Assembly (NCBI RefSeq): GCF_016734805.1
Contig: NZ_JAERQG010000001.1
Span: 62,001 to 126,000 of the forward strand
Reading direction: 5' to 3'
DNA from: Marivirga atlantica
GTDB lineage: Bacteria; Bacteroidota; Bacteroidia; Cytophagales; Cyclobacteriaceae
Length of the DNA stretch: 64,000 nucleotides
Shown: piece after piece, positions 8,889 to 17,831 of the stretch
How the letters are laid out: every line of letters starts with the position of its first letter
How positions within the stretch are numbered: the stretch's first letter is position 1
Translations under genes and position numbers: made by a program
The notes under the pieces: model-generated
Told to the model about the DNA's origin: nothing
Databases searched by the model: none
The model's input: only the letters and a program-made list of their open reading frames with translations

Positions 8889-9491
8889 CTAGGCAATCTT
8901 CCGATAAAGTCGGGATTGTATAAATCCGTGCTTGAAACTCACTTTTTTTATTAACTGCAACTGGCTTTTTTTAAAAAGCTTCTCAAAATCTGGAATGGCT
9001 TTTATTCTTAATCCTGCTGATATCCAAAAAAACACATACATCACCTTAATGAAAAGGTTATGGACTTTATTCTGTGGATAAAAATCGGCCTGAAGCCATA
9101 AGCCATTATTTTTTAATTGATGTTTTAGCTTATCCATAAAGACTAAGAGTGATGTCTCGCTGAAGCAGTCTAGAATAAAGGGTGTTATAATAGCGTCAAA
9201 ATTAGCATTGAATTTATATTCCATAATATCTGCCTCAACAAATTCAATTGAGCAGTTAAACTTACGTTTTGCAGCCAGTTCAATCATCGCTGATGACTTT
9301 TCTATATAAATAACTTTTTGGCTTTTTTTAAGATATGATAATAATGCACCAGAGCCTCCTCCTAGTATTAGAATCTGTGAGTTTTCAGGAATATCTTCAA
9401 GAAAAGAGAAAGACGCCTTATCTAAGCTTGACTGAAAAACTATTTTTTTAAGCAGATCATAAAATGAAGCTATTCTGTTAAAGTCAGGCAT
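8889..9491 (-). CDS. Class I SAM-dependent methyltransferase
   Basis: 200 residues with a Rossmann methyltransferase core. Motif I is ILILGGGSGALLSYL near residue 35, the acidic residue that binds the SAM ribose is in VIYIEKSSAM near 57, and motif II is FVEADIMEYKF near 85. No substrate-binding domain beyond the core is obvious. Its ATG overlaps the stop of the UbiA-like membrane protein upstream by one base (TAATG), so the two are translationally coupled and probably act on the same, likely lipid or quinone-like, substrate. The link to a lipid is inference from the partner, and the product is unknown. Confidence 0.82.
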   Translation of the reverse strand: MPDFNRIASFYDLLKKIVFQSSLDKASFSFLEDIPENSQILILGGGSGALLSYLKKSQKVIYIEKSSAMIELAAKRKFNCSIEFVEADIMEYKFNANFDAIITPFILDCFSETSLLVFMDKLKHQLKNNGLWLQADFYPQNKVHNLFIKVMYVFFWISAGLRIKAIPDFEKLFKKSQLQLIKKVSFKHGFIQSRLYRKIA

Positions 9492-10327
9492 TAATCTGAA
9501 GTAGCAAGAATCTCAATTAAAGGAAGTACAAAAACAATATCTCCAATTACTCTGTACCACTCTTCCTCACGTAAAATTGTTTCCTTACTGAGAACCATGG
9601 CTAAAACAGAACCCATAAAAATTAACATGGCTTGATAATCCAGAAAGTCCGAAGATTTAATCACGTAGAAAGAAATTGACCAACCAATTACGAACAATAC
9701 AAATAGTACTAGAATAACTCTACGGGTGTAGTCATGTCCCTTTACAGTGGCAAAAGAGCTAAAACCGAACTGCTTATCACTTTTATACTCAAACATGTTA
9801 AATATAAGTAGATTGATACTTGCCAGAAAAAAGAATTGTAACCAAAAATAAAGTAGATCAACACTAAATTCACCTAAATAGGCTTGTGTAGGCAAGCAGA
9901 TTCCAGAGGCATAAACAATAGCAATAAACCATTCCTTTCCCCAATAGGGTTTCTTCCTTAGATGGACAAAAAACAAATAGCCAATAACTATTGCTCCTAA
10001 AAGCATTCCCTGCCAAAACAACTCAGTAGATAAATATTGCACAGTAAAAATGAGCACCACACTCATCATAGCTACCATTGCAAAAAGTAGAGGTGCATTT
10101 TTATGATGGAGAACATGTCTTAGAAAAGCCTTTTGGGGTTCAACTTTTCTGGCATCTAGCAAATGATCAAGTGTATAAATAAGCCAAACTGTGATACTTA
10201 AGGCTAACAAAGCTTCAGAAGGAATATCAACTTTAAAGTAGTTACCAACCCACCGCGCACTGATGGCAGCACCTGCTACAACATCCAAACTAAAGGCACG
10301 GATATATTGATAAAGCTTGTTTAACAT
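9491..10327 (-). CDS. UbiA-like prenyltransferase-type membrane protein
   Basis: 278 residues with about eight membrane segments. An Asp-rich motif near residue 55 (LIYTLDHLLDARK) resembles the first Asp-rich motif (NxxxDxxxD) of UbiA prenyltransferases. A second region (MFEYKSDKQFGFSSFATVKG) sits where the second motif is expected. The Asn of the canonical first motif appears replaced, so catalytic activity is uncertain. UbiA enzymes attach prenyl chains to aromatic rings for quinones, hemes or chlorophylls. Coupling to the downstream methyltransferase suggests a two-step lipid modification. It could also be a divergent, non-prenylating member. Confidence 0.6.
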   Translation of the reverse strand: MLNKLYQYIRAFSLDVVAGAAISARWVGNYFKVDIPSEALLALSITVWLIYTLDHLLDARKVEPQKAFLRHVLHHKNAPLLFAMVAMMSVVLIFTVQYLSTELFWQGMLLGAIVIGYLFFVHLRKKPYWGKEWFIAIVYASGICLPTQAYLGEFSVDLLYFWLQFFFLASINLLIFNMFEYKSDKQFGFSSFATVKGHDYTRRVILVLFVLFVIGWSISFYVIKSSDFLDYQAMLIFMGSVLAMVLSKETILREEEWYRVIGDIVFVLPLIEILATSD

Positions 10328-10394
10328 TAGTATAAATGTATGCCAAATCTAGAAAAAGCGCATAATGATCGATAAAAAATAAAGATAGGGCGAA

Positions 10395-10431
10395 AAAAAA
10401 AGGCTATTCGAAAAAACGAATAGCCTTTTAA
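10395..10431 (-). terminator. Intrinsic terminator of the rpsP-rimM-trmD-rplS operon
   Basis: A perfect inverted repeat (AAAAGGCTATTCG with its complement) and A-rich loop. On the minus strand it is followed by a long T-run, directly after rplS. Confidence 0.85.
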
Positions 10432-10451
10432 TATATTTCCTGAGGTTGTTC

Positions 10452-10802
10452 TTACAACTTCTCTTTGATTCTTGCAGATTTACCCATTCTACCTCTTAAG
10501 TAATAAAGTTTAGCTCTTCTAACAGAACCTCTTCTTACCACATCAATTTTATCAATTGCAGGAGAAATTAATGGGAATATTCTTTCAACACCGATACCAC
10601 TAGAAATTTTTCTAACAGTAAAAGTTGCTGAGTTACCAGTACCTCTTCTTTGGATGACAGTTCCTTGATAATTCTGGATACGTTCTTTGTCACCCTCTTT
10701 AATTTTAACGTGCACATTAACAGTATCTCCTGCTTTGAAATCAGGAAGTTTATTTACTGCTTCTTTGTACTCGTTTTCTATTTCTTTAATTAGATCACTC
10801 AT
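10452..10802 (-). CDS. rplS: 50S ribosomal protein L19
   Basis: 116 residues, the normal length for bL19. Characteristic segments are [26 protein letters not shown] in the N-terminal half and [40 protein letters not shown] at the end. L19 lies at the 30S-50S interface and forms intersubunit bridges. It is the last gene of the conserved rpsP-rimM-trmD-rplS group. A separate -7 box 46 bases upstream and a 94-base gap after trmD suggest that it can also be transcribed on its own. A strong terminator follows. Confidence 0.97.
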   Translation of the reverse strand: MSDLIKEIENEYKEAVNKLPDFKAGDTVNVHVKIKEGDKERIQNYQGTVIQRRGTGNSATFTVRKISSGIGVERIFPLISPAIDKIDVVRRGSVRRAKLYYLRGRMGKSARIKEKL

Positions 10803-10848
10803 TGCTATTGCTTTTATGCGATACAGTTCTTGTCCGAAAAATGGAGTG

Positions 10849-10856
10849 CAAATATA
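10849..10856 (-). promoter_or_regulatory. Bacteroidetes -7 box for rplS
   Basis: TATATTTG on the minus strand, a match to TAnnTTTG inside the trmD-rplS gap. It suggests an internal operon promoter that would raise L19 output over TrmD. Confidence 0.4.
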
Positions 10857-10896
10857 AGGATATTTTCTTGTTTCACACTCATTTAACGAAAAATTA

Positions 10897-11577
10897 TTAT
10901 TCTTTTTTCAATAAATCAGGCCTTCGTGCCTTTGTCTTAGCCACAGCCTGCGCGAAACGCCAATCTTCAATTTTTTGTTCATGCCCTGAAAGCAAAACTT
11001 CAGGCACCTTCATACCTTTATAATCAGCAGGCCTTGTGTAAACCGGTGGAGCTAACAAACCATCCTGAAAAGAATCAGTCAAGGCTGAAGTTTCATCGTT
11101 TAAAACTCCCGGCAATAACCTTACAACAGCATCAGTCATTACAGCAGCGGCCAACTCTCCTCCAGAGATTACAAAATCACCTATGCTTACCTCTTTGGTA
11201 ATATAATGCTCTCTAACACGTTCGTCAACACCTTTGTAATGACCGCAAAGCATTATTAAGTTACCTTTTAGTGCCATTTCATTAGCCATATTCTGATCGA
11301 ACTGCTCACCGTCAGGTGTCATGAAAATCACCTCATCATATGATCGCTGTTCCTTTAGTTCATCAATTATTCTGGCAATTGGCTCAATTTGGAGCACCAT
11401 ACCGGCACCTCCACCATAAGCGTAATCATCAATTTTCCTGTGCTTATTAGTAGAATACTCACGGATATCATGCACATGAATCTCAACCAAACCTCTTTCC
11501 TGAGCACGTTTTAAAATACTATCAGCAAATGGACTTTCAAGTAACTTCGGTAAGCAAGTAATGATATCAATTCTCAT
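10897..11577 (-). CDS. trmD: tRNA (guanine-37-N1)-methyltransferase
   Basis: About 226 residues from the ATG at 11575-11577 ([16 protein letters not shown]); a reading two codons longer would need a TTG start. The trefoil-knot SAM site is visible as [19 protein letters not shown] near residue 108 and [29 protein letters not shown] near 132. TrmD methylates G37 next to the anticodon of tRNAs reading CUN, CCN and CGG codons, preventing +1 frameshifts. It sits 12 bases after rimM in the classic ribosomal operon. Confidence 0.97.
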   Translation of the reverse strand: MRIDIITCLPKLLESPFADSILKRAQERGLVEIHVHDIREYSTNKHRKIDDYAYGGGAGMVLQIEPIARIIDELKEQRSYDEVIFMTPDGEQFDQNMANEMALKGNLIMLCGHYKGVDERVREHYITKEVSIGDFVISGGELAAAVMTDAVVRLLPGVLNDETSALTDSFQDGLLAPPVYTRPADYKGMKVPEVLLSGHEQKIEDWRFAQAVAKTKARRPDLLKKE

Positions 11578-11589
11578 GACCAACTTGGT

Positions 11590-12117
11590 TTAGTCTTCCA
11601 GGTAAAGCTCAAGCAGACCTTCTGGCAAAGTGATGAATATCTCATTTGTGTTTCTATCAACTTTATTGATGATCTCATCATTTATTGGAATAAGCACTTC
11701 TTTACCTTTATAATCCATTCCTATTAAATCCTGATGGCCAGCTTCATAAACTTGACCCACAGTTCCAAGTTCTCCTTTGTTTTCATCTATCAGCTTGAAG
11801 CCAATAATCTCATGAAAGTAAAATTGATCATCAGACAATTTGGGAAGTTGGTCCAGAGGAAGATGCAGGCTTAAACCTTTAATAGTATTAGCATCATCTT
11901 TGGAGTCAATATCCTCGAACTTAACCAGAGCCTGCTTATTATTAACTTGAATGTGCTCAATAAAAAAAGGAACCAGCATTCCGTTTTGCAACACGAATAC
12001 TGATTCCAATTCAGCATAATCTTCCGGGAAATCCGTATCTAACGAGATATAAACTTCACCGTGTAAGCCATGAGGTCTTAAAACAACACCCAATTCAAAG
12101 CATTGAGATTGTTTCAT
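11590..12117 (-). CDS. rimM: Ribosome maturation factor RimM
   Basis: 175 residues. The N-terminal RimM beta-barrel begins with LGVVLRPHGLHGEVYISLDTD, and the C-terminal PRC-barrel region contains FYFHEIIGFKLIDENKGELGTVGQVYEAGHQDLIGM. RimM binds ribosomal protein S19 and assists maturation of the 30S head. It lies 11 bases downstream of rpsP and 12 upstream of trmD, the usual order across bacteria, and shares their transcript. Confidence 0.96.
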   Translation of the reverse strand: MKQSQCFELGVVLRPHGLHGEVYISLDTDFPEDYAELESVFVLQNGMLVPFFIEHIQVNNKQALVKFEDIDSKDDANTIKGLSLHLPLDQLPKLSDDQFYFHEIIGFKLIDENKGELGTVGQVYEAGHQDLIGMDYKGKEVLIPINDEIINKVDRNTNEIFITLPEGLLELYLED

Positions 12118-12128
12118 GGCCTATTAAA

Positions 12129-12737
12129 TTAATCTTCTTTCTTATCTTCAGATGCTTCTTCAGCCGGAGCTTCCTCTTTAGCCTCTGCTGCTGGAGCTTC
12201 TTCAGTTGCTTCTGCTGCTGGAGCTTCTGCTTCATCAGCTGATGCTTCAGTCTCTTCAGCTTTAGCCGCTGCGTCAGCTTCTTCCTGTCTTTTCTTAATA
12301 GCTTCAGCTCTAGCTTCGTTAACTTTAGTTTCAGCATCAAGTCTAGCCTTCTTATCAGCCGCAGCCTTGTCAGCAAGTTGCTTCTCTTTACCTTCAATCT
12401 TACTTGATTTGTCTTTCAACCAAGCTTCAAGTTTTTTGTCAGCTTCTTCCTGAGTCATTGCTCCTTTCACAACACCTATTTGCAAATGTTTTCTCAACAA
12501 CACCCCACGGTAAGAAAGCATAGCTTTAACCGTATCGGTTGGTTGGGCACCATTCATTAACCATTGAAACGCTCTTTCGTTGTCAATATCAATTGCAGCT
12601 ACTGGAGTGTTAGGGTTATAAGTACCTAATTTTTCAATAAAGCGACCATCACGTGGTGCACGGGCGTCTGCCACGACTACATCGTACATTGCCATTTTCT
12701 TACGGCCTCTTCTGGCCAATCTGATTTTTACTGCCAT
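12129..12737 (-). CDS. rpsP: 30S ribosomal protein S16 with an Ala/Glu-rich C-terminal extension
   Basis: 202 residues, about twice the size of E. coli S16 (82). The first 85 residues are normal bS16 ([42 protein letters not shown]). A charged helical linker rich in Lys and Ala runs to about residue 140. It is followed by a low-complexity acidic tail of Ala, Glu and Pro repeats ending in EDKKED. Long S16 tails are familiar in Bacteroidetes. The repetitive DNA of this tail also generates a spurious Lys/Leu-rich open frame on the same strand. S16 helps assemble the 30S body. A -7 box lies 54 bases upstream. Confidence 0.96.
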   Translation of the reverse strand: MAVKIRLARRGRKKMAMYDVVVADARAPRDGRFIEKLGTYNPNTPVAAIDIDNERAFQWLMNGAQPTDTVKAMLSYRGVLLRKHLQIGVVKGAMTQEEADKKLEAWLKDKSSKIEGKEKQLADKAAADKKARLDAETKVNEARAEAIKKRQEEADAAAKAEETEASADEAEAPAAEATEEAPAAEAKEEAPAEEASEDKKED

Positions 12738-12791
12738 TATTTAATTTAATTTTTAGCAATCGAAGGAACACGTCCTTCATTTTTTGGACTG

Positions 12792-12799
12792 CAAAGGTA
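12792..12799 (-). promoter_or_regulatory. Bacteroidetes -7 box for the rpsP operon
   Basis: TACCTTTG on the minus strand, a full match to TAnnTTTG, 54 bases before the rpsP ATG. The 320-base divergent region 12738-13057 between rpsP and sucA otherwise holds only the sucA control elements listed separately; I see no gene in it. Confidence 0.5.
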
Positions 12800-12985
12800 A
12801 ACATAAATTACTAAAAATCAGGTCCTAGCTGAAAAATTATTAATTAAATGTAAAGCTAATGCAATAGGCATGTTAAATCACTAATCACGTTTAGCGTAAT
12901 TTTCACAACAGTTTTCAAGATTTAAAGTTATTAGGACTATTGCTTAATAATAAGTTAAATGATTCATTATCAATTATAATTGCTT

Positions 12986-13001
12986 AATTGCTTAAGCAAT
13001 T
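12986..13001. promoter_or_regulatory. Perfect 16-bp palindrome, putative operator of the suc operon
   Basis: AATTGCTTAAGCAATT is a perfect palindrome. It lies 22 bases before the sucA -7 box, in the -33 region, and is preceded by another AATTGCTT half copy. A dimeric transcription factor bound here would overlap RNA polymerase. Confidence 0.45.
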
Positions 13002-13023
13002 TTTAAGTTATTTTTGAATCAGT

Positions 13024-13031
13024 TACTTTTG
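13024..13031 (+). promoter_or_regulatory. Bacteroidetes -7 box for sucA
   Basis: TACTTTTG matches TAnnTTTG, 26 bases before the sucA ATG and just downstream of the 16-bp palindrome. Confidence 0.45.
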
Positions 13032-13057
13032 TTCATATCATTCACAAAACAAGCCAA

Positions 13058-15793
13058 ATGGATAAATATTCCTATATAGCTAATGCTCACGGTAACTACA
13101 TTGAGGAGCTATATCAATCATACAAGAATGACCCTGAATCTGTTGATCAAAGCTGGCAAAAGTTTTTTGAGGGCTTTGAGTTTTCACAAAAAGATTACAA
13201 CGGTGCAGGCGCATCAGGTGATTCACCTAAAGTATCATCTAAAGAAACCCAGGTAAGAAACCTTATTCATGCCTATCGCATGAGAGGTCACTTGAAATCT
13301 AAAACCAACCCTGTAAGAGACAGACGTCCGCATGATGCCAGAATTGGATTAGAAGATTTTGGTCTTACTGAATCTGACTTAAAAGAAAGTTTTTCAGTTG
13401 GCGAAGATTTAGGAATTGGTAAGTCAAGTTTAAAAGATATTATAGACTTATTAAATAAAGTCTACATAGGTTCAATTGGCTTTGAATATATGCACATCCG
13501 TGATCCTAAGATTGTGGATTGGTTTATTGACAAGGCAGAAAAACCTAAAGGTAATTACCAGCCATCTAAAGATGAGAAGAAACAAATTTTATCTAAGCTT
13601 AACGAGGCTGTAATATTTGAGAATTTCCTTCATACAAAGTTTTTAGGCCAGAAAAGATTCTCCTTAGAAGGTGGTGAAAACACTATTGCCTTTCTTGATA
13701 AAGTGATTAATCGTTCTTCAGAGCTTGGTACTAAAGAAGTTGTCATTGGTATGGCTCACAGAGGACGACTAAATGTTTTGGCTAACATCATGGGTAAAAC
13801 CTATGAGCAAATTTTTAGCGAATTTGAAGGGAACTCAGATCCGGACCTTACTATGGGTGATGGTGATGTAAAATATCATATGGGTTACTCTAGTCATCTT
13901 GAAACGAAGGCTGGTAATAAAATGTATGTGAAGCTTACTCCTAACCCATCTCACCTGGAAGCTGTTAATTCAGTAGTTCTTGGGTACTCCAGAGCTCAAA
14001 TAGATGATGAATATCACGGTGATCCTAAAACCGTCATTCCAATACTCATTCATGGAGATGCAGCCATAGCTGGCCAAGGGATAGTTTATGAAACTACCCA
14101 AATGTCATTATTAGAAGGTTACAGCACAGGTGGAACTATTCACTTCGTAATTAATAACCAGGTAGGTTTTACTACCGATTATGATGACGCAAGATCTAGT
14201 ATTTATTGTACTGATATCGCCAAAATGATTGATGCACCAGTGCTTCATGTAAATGGTGATGATGCTGAAGCTGTAAACTTCGCTGCAAATTTGGCAGTAG
14301 AATATCGTCAGCAGTTCAATAAGGACATATTTATAGACTTGCTTTGCTACAGACGCCATGGACATAACGAGAGTGATGAGCCAAAATTCACTCAGCCTAA
14401 GCTCTACAATAAAATAGCAAAGCATGCTAACCCGAGAGAAGTTTATGTTAAGAAGCTCACTGAGCGTGGCGACTTAGACACTAAAACCATCAAGGAGTTA
14501 GAGAAAGATTTTAAATCTCAGCTGCAAGACAGACTTAATGAGGTTAAGCAAAAGCCTTTACCTTATAAACCTCAAAAAATTGAGGAAGAGTGGAAGCAGC
14601 TTAGATATTCTAAACCTGAAGATTTCTTGCATTCTCCTGAAACAGGTATTTCAAAAGATACTGTTAAGAAAATAGGAGAAGCTTTAACTACAATTCCGAA
14701 AGGCTTTAAACCACTAAAGCAAATTGACAAACTTCTTAAGGAGCGTAAAAAGAACTTCTTTGAAGACGAAATGCTTAGCTGGGCCGATGCTGAATTGCTA
14801 GCCTATGGGTCGTTGCTATTAGATGGCCATATAGTTCGTATGTCCGGTCAGGATGTCAAGAGAGGAACCTTCTCGCATAGACATTCATATTTATTTGATG
14901 CTGAAACCAATGAAGCTTATTGCAACCTTGATCACATTGAAAACAACCAGGATCAAAAATTCAGAATATTCAATTCACTCTTATCAGAATTTGGTGTTCT
15001 AGGGTTTGAATATGGATATGCCATGGCCACCCCTAATGCCTTAGTTGTTTGGGAAGCGCAATTTGGAGATTTCGCTAATGGCGCTCAGGTAATGATAGAT
15101 CAGTTTATTACTTCAGCTGAAAGTAAATGGCAAAGAATGAATGGCCTGGTAATGTTATTACCTCATGGTTATGAAGGTCAAGGTCCTGAACACTCTAATG
15201 CACGTCCGGAAAGGTTCTTACAATTGGCAGCAGAGCAAAACTTGATTGTTACTAACATTACAACGCCTGCCAACCTATTCCACATGTTTAGAAGACAAAC
15301 AACATGGGAATTTAGAAAGCCTCTGGTTCAGTTTGCTCCTAAATCATTATTGAGACATCCTAAAGTGATCTCTCCAGTAAAGGAATTTACTGAAGGTTCA
15401 TTCTGTGAGATTTATTCAGATTCTTACGTAACCAACAGTAAAGTAAAAAGAGTACTGCTTTGCTCTGGTAAAGTTTATTATGATTTATTAGAAAAGCAGC
15501 AAGCAGACAAGCGTAAAGATGTTGCCATAATAAGGATAGAGCAATTGTATCCTTTTCCGATGAACCAGATAGATGAAGCTATGAAGAAATTCAAAGATGT
15601 TGAAATCTGCTGGGTACAGGAAGAACCATCGAACATGGGCTATTGGGCTTACATCCTAAGAACAGTAACCAGCAAAGGTTCCATCAAGCTTATCTCAAGA
15701 AAAGCAAGTGCTTCGCCAGCAACAGGCTATATGAAGGTACATAAGGCCGAGCAGGAAGCACTAGTAGAGAAAGCTTTTAACTTAGAAGCATAA
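13058..15793 (+). CDS. sucA: 2-oxoglutarate dehydrogenase E1 component
   Basis: 911 residues. The N-terminal E1o segment (YIEELYQSYKNDPESVDQSWQKFF) normally docks the E1 to the E2 core. The thiamin-diphosphate domain includes MAHRGRLNVLANIMGK near residue 230, GDAAIAGQGIVYETTQMS near 334 and the Mg-binding HINNQVG-type segment (FVINNQVGFTTD) near 364. The transketolase-like second domain contains LLPHGYEGQGPEHSNARPERF. The enzyme decarboxylates 2-oxoglutarate in the TCA cycle and transfers the succinyl group to lipoyl-E2. It is the first gene of the sucA-sucB-(S23-like)-lpdA operon. Confidence 0.97.
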   Translation: MDKYSYIANAHGNYIEELYQSYKNDPESVDQSWQKFFEGFEFSQKDYNGAGASGDSPKVSSKETQVRNLIHAYRMRGHLKSKTNPVRDRRPHDARIGLEDFGLTESDLKESFSVGEDLGIGKSSLKDIIDLLNKVYIGSIGFEYMHIRDPKIVDWFIDKAEKPKGNYQPSKDEKKQILSKLNEAVIFENFLHTKFLGQKRFSLEGGENTIAFLDKVINRSSELGTKEVVIGMAHRGRLNVLANIMGKTYEQIFSEFEGNSDPDLTMGDGDVKYHMGYSSHLETKAGNKMYVKLTPNPSHLEAVNSVVLGYSRAQIDDEYHGDPKTVIPILIHGDAAIAGQGIVYETTQMSLLEGYSTGGTIHFVINNQVGFTTDYDDARSSIYCTDIAKMIDAPVLHVNGDDAEAVNFAANLAVEYRQQFNKDIFIDLLCYRRHGHNESDEPKFTQPKLYNKIAKHANPREVYVKKLTERGDLDTKTIKELEKDFKSQLQDRLNEVKQKPLPYKPQKIEEEWKQLRYSKPEDFLHSPETGISKDTVKKIGEALTTIPKGFKPLKQIDKLLKERKKNFFEDEMLSWADAELLAYGSLLLDGHIVRMSGQDVKRGTFSHRHSYLFDAETNEAYCNLDHIENNQDQKFRIFNSLLSEFGVLGFEYGYAMATPNALVVWEAQFGDFANGAQVMIDQFITSAESKWQRMNGLVMLLPHGYEGQGPEHSNARPERFLQLAAEQNLIVTNITTPANLFHMFRRQTTWEFRKPLVQFAPKSLLRHPKVISPVKEFTEGSFCEIYSDSYVTNSKVKRVLLCSGKVYYDLLEKQQADKRKDVAIIRIEQLYPFPMNQIDEAMKKFKDVEICWVQEEPSNMGYWAYILRTVTSKGSIKLISRKASASPATGYMKVHKAEQEALVEKAFNLEA

Positions 15794-15835
15794 TAATTTT
15801 ATTAAAGATATTTTTATACACAACCAACAAACACA

Positions 15836-17428
15836 ATGAGTTTAGAAATTAAAGTTCCAGAAGTTGGTGAATCAATCACCGAAGTAACAATAGCCAGCTG
15901 GCTAAAGAAAGATGGTGATTATGTGGAGCAAGACGAAATTATAGCCGAGCTCGAATCGGACAAGGCTACCTTTGAGCTACCTGCTGAAGCTGCAGGTGTG
16001 CTTAAAATAAAAGCTGATGAAGAAGAAACTGTAGAAATAGGCGCTGTCATATGCGAGATTGATACAGACGCAAAAGAAGGCAGTGGAAGCTCTGATTCAT
16101 CTTCTGACAAAGAGGAAGAGAAAAAAGAAGAGGGCTCTTCAGCATCTAAATCAGAAAGTTCTTCAAGCAACGGACCGAGCAAAACAGGTGAAATGCATAC
16201 TATGGTAGTTCCTACTGTAGGTGAATCTATAACAGAAGTTACTATTAGTACCTGGTTAAAAGGGAATGGTGACTATGTTGAAATGGATGAAATTATCGCT
16301 GAAGTAGAATCTGATAAAGCAACATTTGAGTTACCAGCAGAAGCCAACGGTCTATTAGAAATAGTAGCTGAAGAGGGTGATACTATAGAAATTGGTGCCA
16401 CTATCTGCAAAATTGAAGTAACTGAAGGTAGCGCTCCATCATCAGATGCAAGTGGATCTGGTTCAGACAGCAAAGAAGAAACAACCTCTGCATCGTCATC
16501 AGATAGTGATAAGGAAACTTATGCTACAGGCCATGCCTCTCCGGCCGCTGCCAAAATATTAAAAGAGAAGGGTATTGATCCTTCGAATATAAAAGGCACA
16601 GGTAAAGATGGTCGCATCACAAAAGAGGATGCCGAAAATGCCGAGAAGCAAGCTAAATCTCAAGAGTCCACTAAACCAAAAGAAAGCGGAAAAGAAACTG
16701 CAAGCTCAGCACCTGCTCCGTCTGGCGAAAGAGATCAACGCAGAGAAAAGATGTCAAGCCTAAGAAGAACAGTGGCAAGACGTTTAGTAAGCGTTAAGAA
16801 TGAGACGGCCATGTTAACTACCTTCAATGAGGTTGACATGAAGCCGATCATGGACATCAGAAAAAAATACAAAGAGCAGTTTAAAGAAAAGTATGAAGTA
16901 GGTCTGGGCTTTATGTCATTCTTTACTAAAGCTTGTACGATGGCATTAAAAGAATGGCCTGCTGTAAATGCTCAAATTGATGGTAATGAAATGGTTTTCA
17001 ACGATTTTGTTGATATGTCGATAGCCGTATCATCACCAAAAGGTTTAGTAGTTCCGGTAATTAGAAATGCTGAGCAATTGAACTTTAATGAAGTTGAGTC
17101 TGAGGTAATCAGATTAGCTAAAAAAGCAAGAGATGGCAAGTTAAGTATCGAGGAAATGTCAGGTGGTACATTCACCATCACTAATGGCGGCATATTCGGA
17201 TCTATGTTATCAACTCCGATCATCAATGCTCCTCAATCAGCTATTTTAGGAATGCATAATATTGTTGAGCGTCCGGTAGCTATTAATGGTGAAGTAGAAA
17301 TCAGACCGATTATGTATGTAGCACTTAGCTATGACCACAGAATAATTGATGGTAAGGAATCAGTGAGCTTCTTGTATAGAGTGAAGGAGCTATTAGAAGA
17401 TCCGACTAGGCTATTGTTAGGAGTATAA
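15836..17428 (+). CDS. sucB: 2-oxoglutarate dehydrogenase E2 with two lipoyl domains
   Basis: 530 residues. Two lipoyl domains in tandem carry the lipoylated lysines at Lys43 and Lys161, each in [13 protein letters not shown]. They are separated by Ser/Glu-rich flexible linkers. An E3-binding domain follows at about 232-270 ([33 protein letters not shown]), then the acyltransferase domain with the catalytic SYDHRIIDG near residue 498. Most SucB proteins have a single lipoyl domain, so the doubled arm is notable. Upstream sucA and downstream lpdA confirm the 2-oxoglutarate complex rather than pyruvate dehydrogenase, although substrate choice is fixed by E1. Confidence 0.93.
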   Translation: MSLEIKVPEVGESITEVTIASWLKKDGDYVEQDEIIAELESDKATFELPAEAAGVLKIKADEEETVEIGAVICEIDTDAKEGSGSSDSSSDKEEEKKEEGSSASKSESSSSNGPSKTGEMHTMVVPTVGESITEVTISTWLKGNGDYVEMDEIIAEVESDKATFELPAEANGLLEIVAEEGDTIEIGATICKIEVTEGSAPSSDASGSGSDSKEETTSASSSDSDKETYATGHASPAAAKILKEKGIDPSNIKGTGKDGRITKEDAENAEKQAKSQESTKPKESGKETASSAPAPSGERDQRREKMSSLRRTVARRLVSVKNETAMLTTFNEVDMKPIMDIRKKYKEQFKEKYEVGLGFMSFFTKACTMALKEWPAVNAQIDGNEMVFNDFVDMSIAVSSPKGLVVPVIRNAEQLNFNEVESEVIRLAKKARDGKLSIEEMSGGTFTITNGGIFGSMLSTPIINAPQSAILGMHNIVERPVAINGEVEIRPIMYVALSYDHRIIDGKESVSFLYRVKELLEDPTRLLLGV

Positions 17429-17438
17429 ATTGTATTAA

Positions 17439-17459
17439 GATTAGCTGTATTAAGTATTA
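17439..17459 (+). repeat. Left inverted repeat flanking the S23-like gene
   Basis: The 15-mer CTGTATTAAGTATTA at 17445-17459 is exactly complementary to 17822-17836. Two mismatches outward, four more bases (GATT, 17439-17442) also pair with 17839-17842. A related direct copy, TGTATTAAG, occurs at 17431. Confidence 0.7.
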
Positions 17460-17471
17460 TGATCATTCTAA

Positions 17472-17831
17472 ATGCATAGGTATAAGGATCTTAACATTTG
17501 GATTAAATCAGTAGATTTATCAGCTAAGATTTACGATGTAACTGAGTCATTTCCAGAAAATGAAAAGTATGGTTTAGCTTCACAAATCAGAAGAGCAGCT
17601 GTTTCTATTCCTTCTAACATTGCCGAAGGAGCTGGCAGAGGTGGATATAAAAGTTTTAATAACTTTTTATCAATTGCAGTAGGCTCTCTATTTGAACTAG
17701 ATACACAGTTAATTATAGCAAATAAAGTTAACATATTAAGTAAGGATGATTTAATCAAACTACAATCAGAGATAGAACATCTATCAAATATGATTTTCAA
17801 GTTCAAATCAACTTTAAATCTTAATACTTAA
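17472..17831 (+). CDS. Four-helix-bundle protein (S23 / 23S rRNA intervening-sequence protein family)
   Basis: 119 residues with the family signature: YKDLNIWIKSVDLSAKIYDVT at the start, FPENEKYGLASQIRRAAVSIPSNIAEGAGR near residue 28, and KSFNNFLSIAVGSLFELDTQLIIANK near 57. The fold is a pentameric four-helix bundle with a basic face, suggested to bind nucleic acid. Relatives were first found inside 23S rRNA intervening sequences of Leptospira and other bacteria. Free-standing copies are common in Bacteroidetes and have no known role. Here it interrupts the suc operon, and its stop codon lies within the right inverted repeat. Confidence 0.88.
   Translation: MHRYKDLNIWIKSVDLSAKIYDVTESFPENEKYGLASQIRRAAVSIPSNIAEGAGRGGYKSFNNFLSIAVGSLFELDTQLIIANKVNILSKDDLIKLQSEIEHLSNMIFKFKSTLNLNT

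Noticed and set aside
12095-12397. Lys/Leu-rich 100-residue open frame on the minus strand
   Set aside because: It lies out of frame inside the repetitive tail of rpsP and its composition follows from the GCT/GAA repeat codons; shadow of a real gene.
15919-16182. Ser-rich minus-strand frames opposite sucB (also 16273-16473)
   Set aside because: Antisense to the lipoyl domains and Ser/Glu linkers; their composition mirrors those codons and there is no promoter or start context.
17472-17831. Reading the S23-like gene as ribosomal protein
   Set aside because: Old annotations call the family ribosomal protein S23, but it is the intervening-sequence four-helix-bundle family and not a ribosome component.
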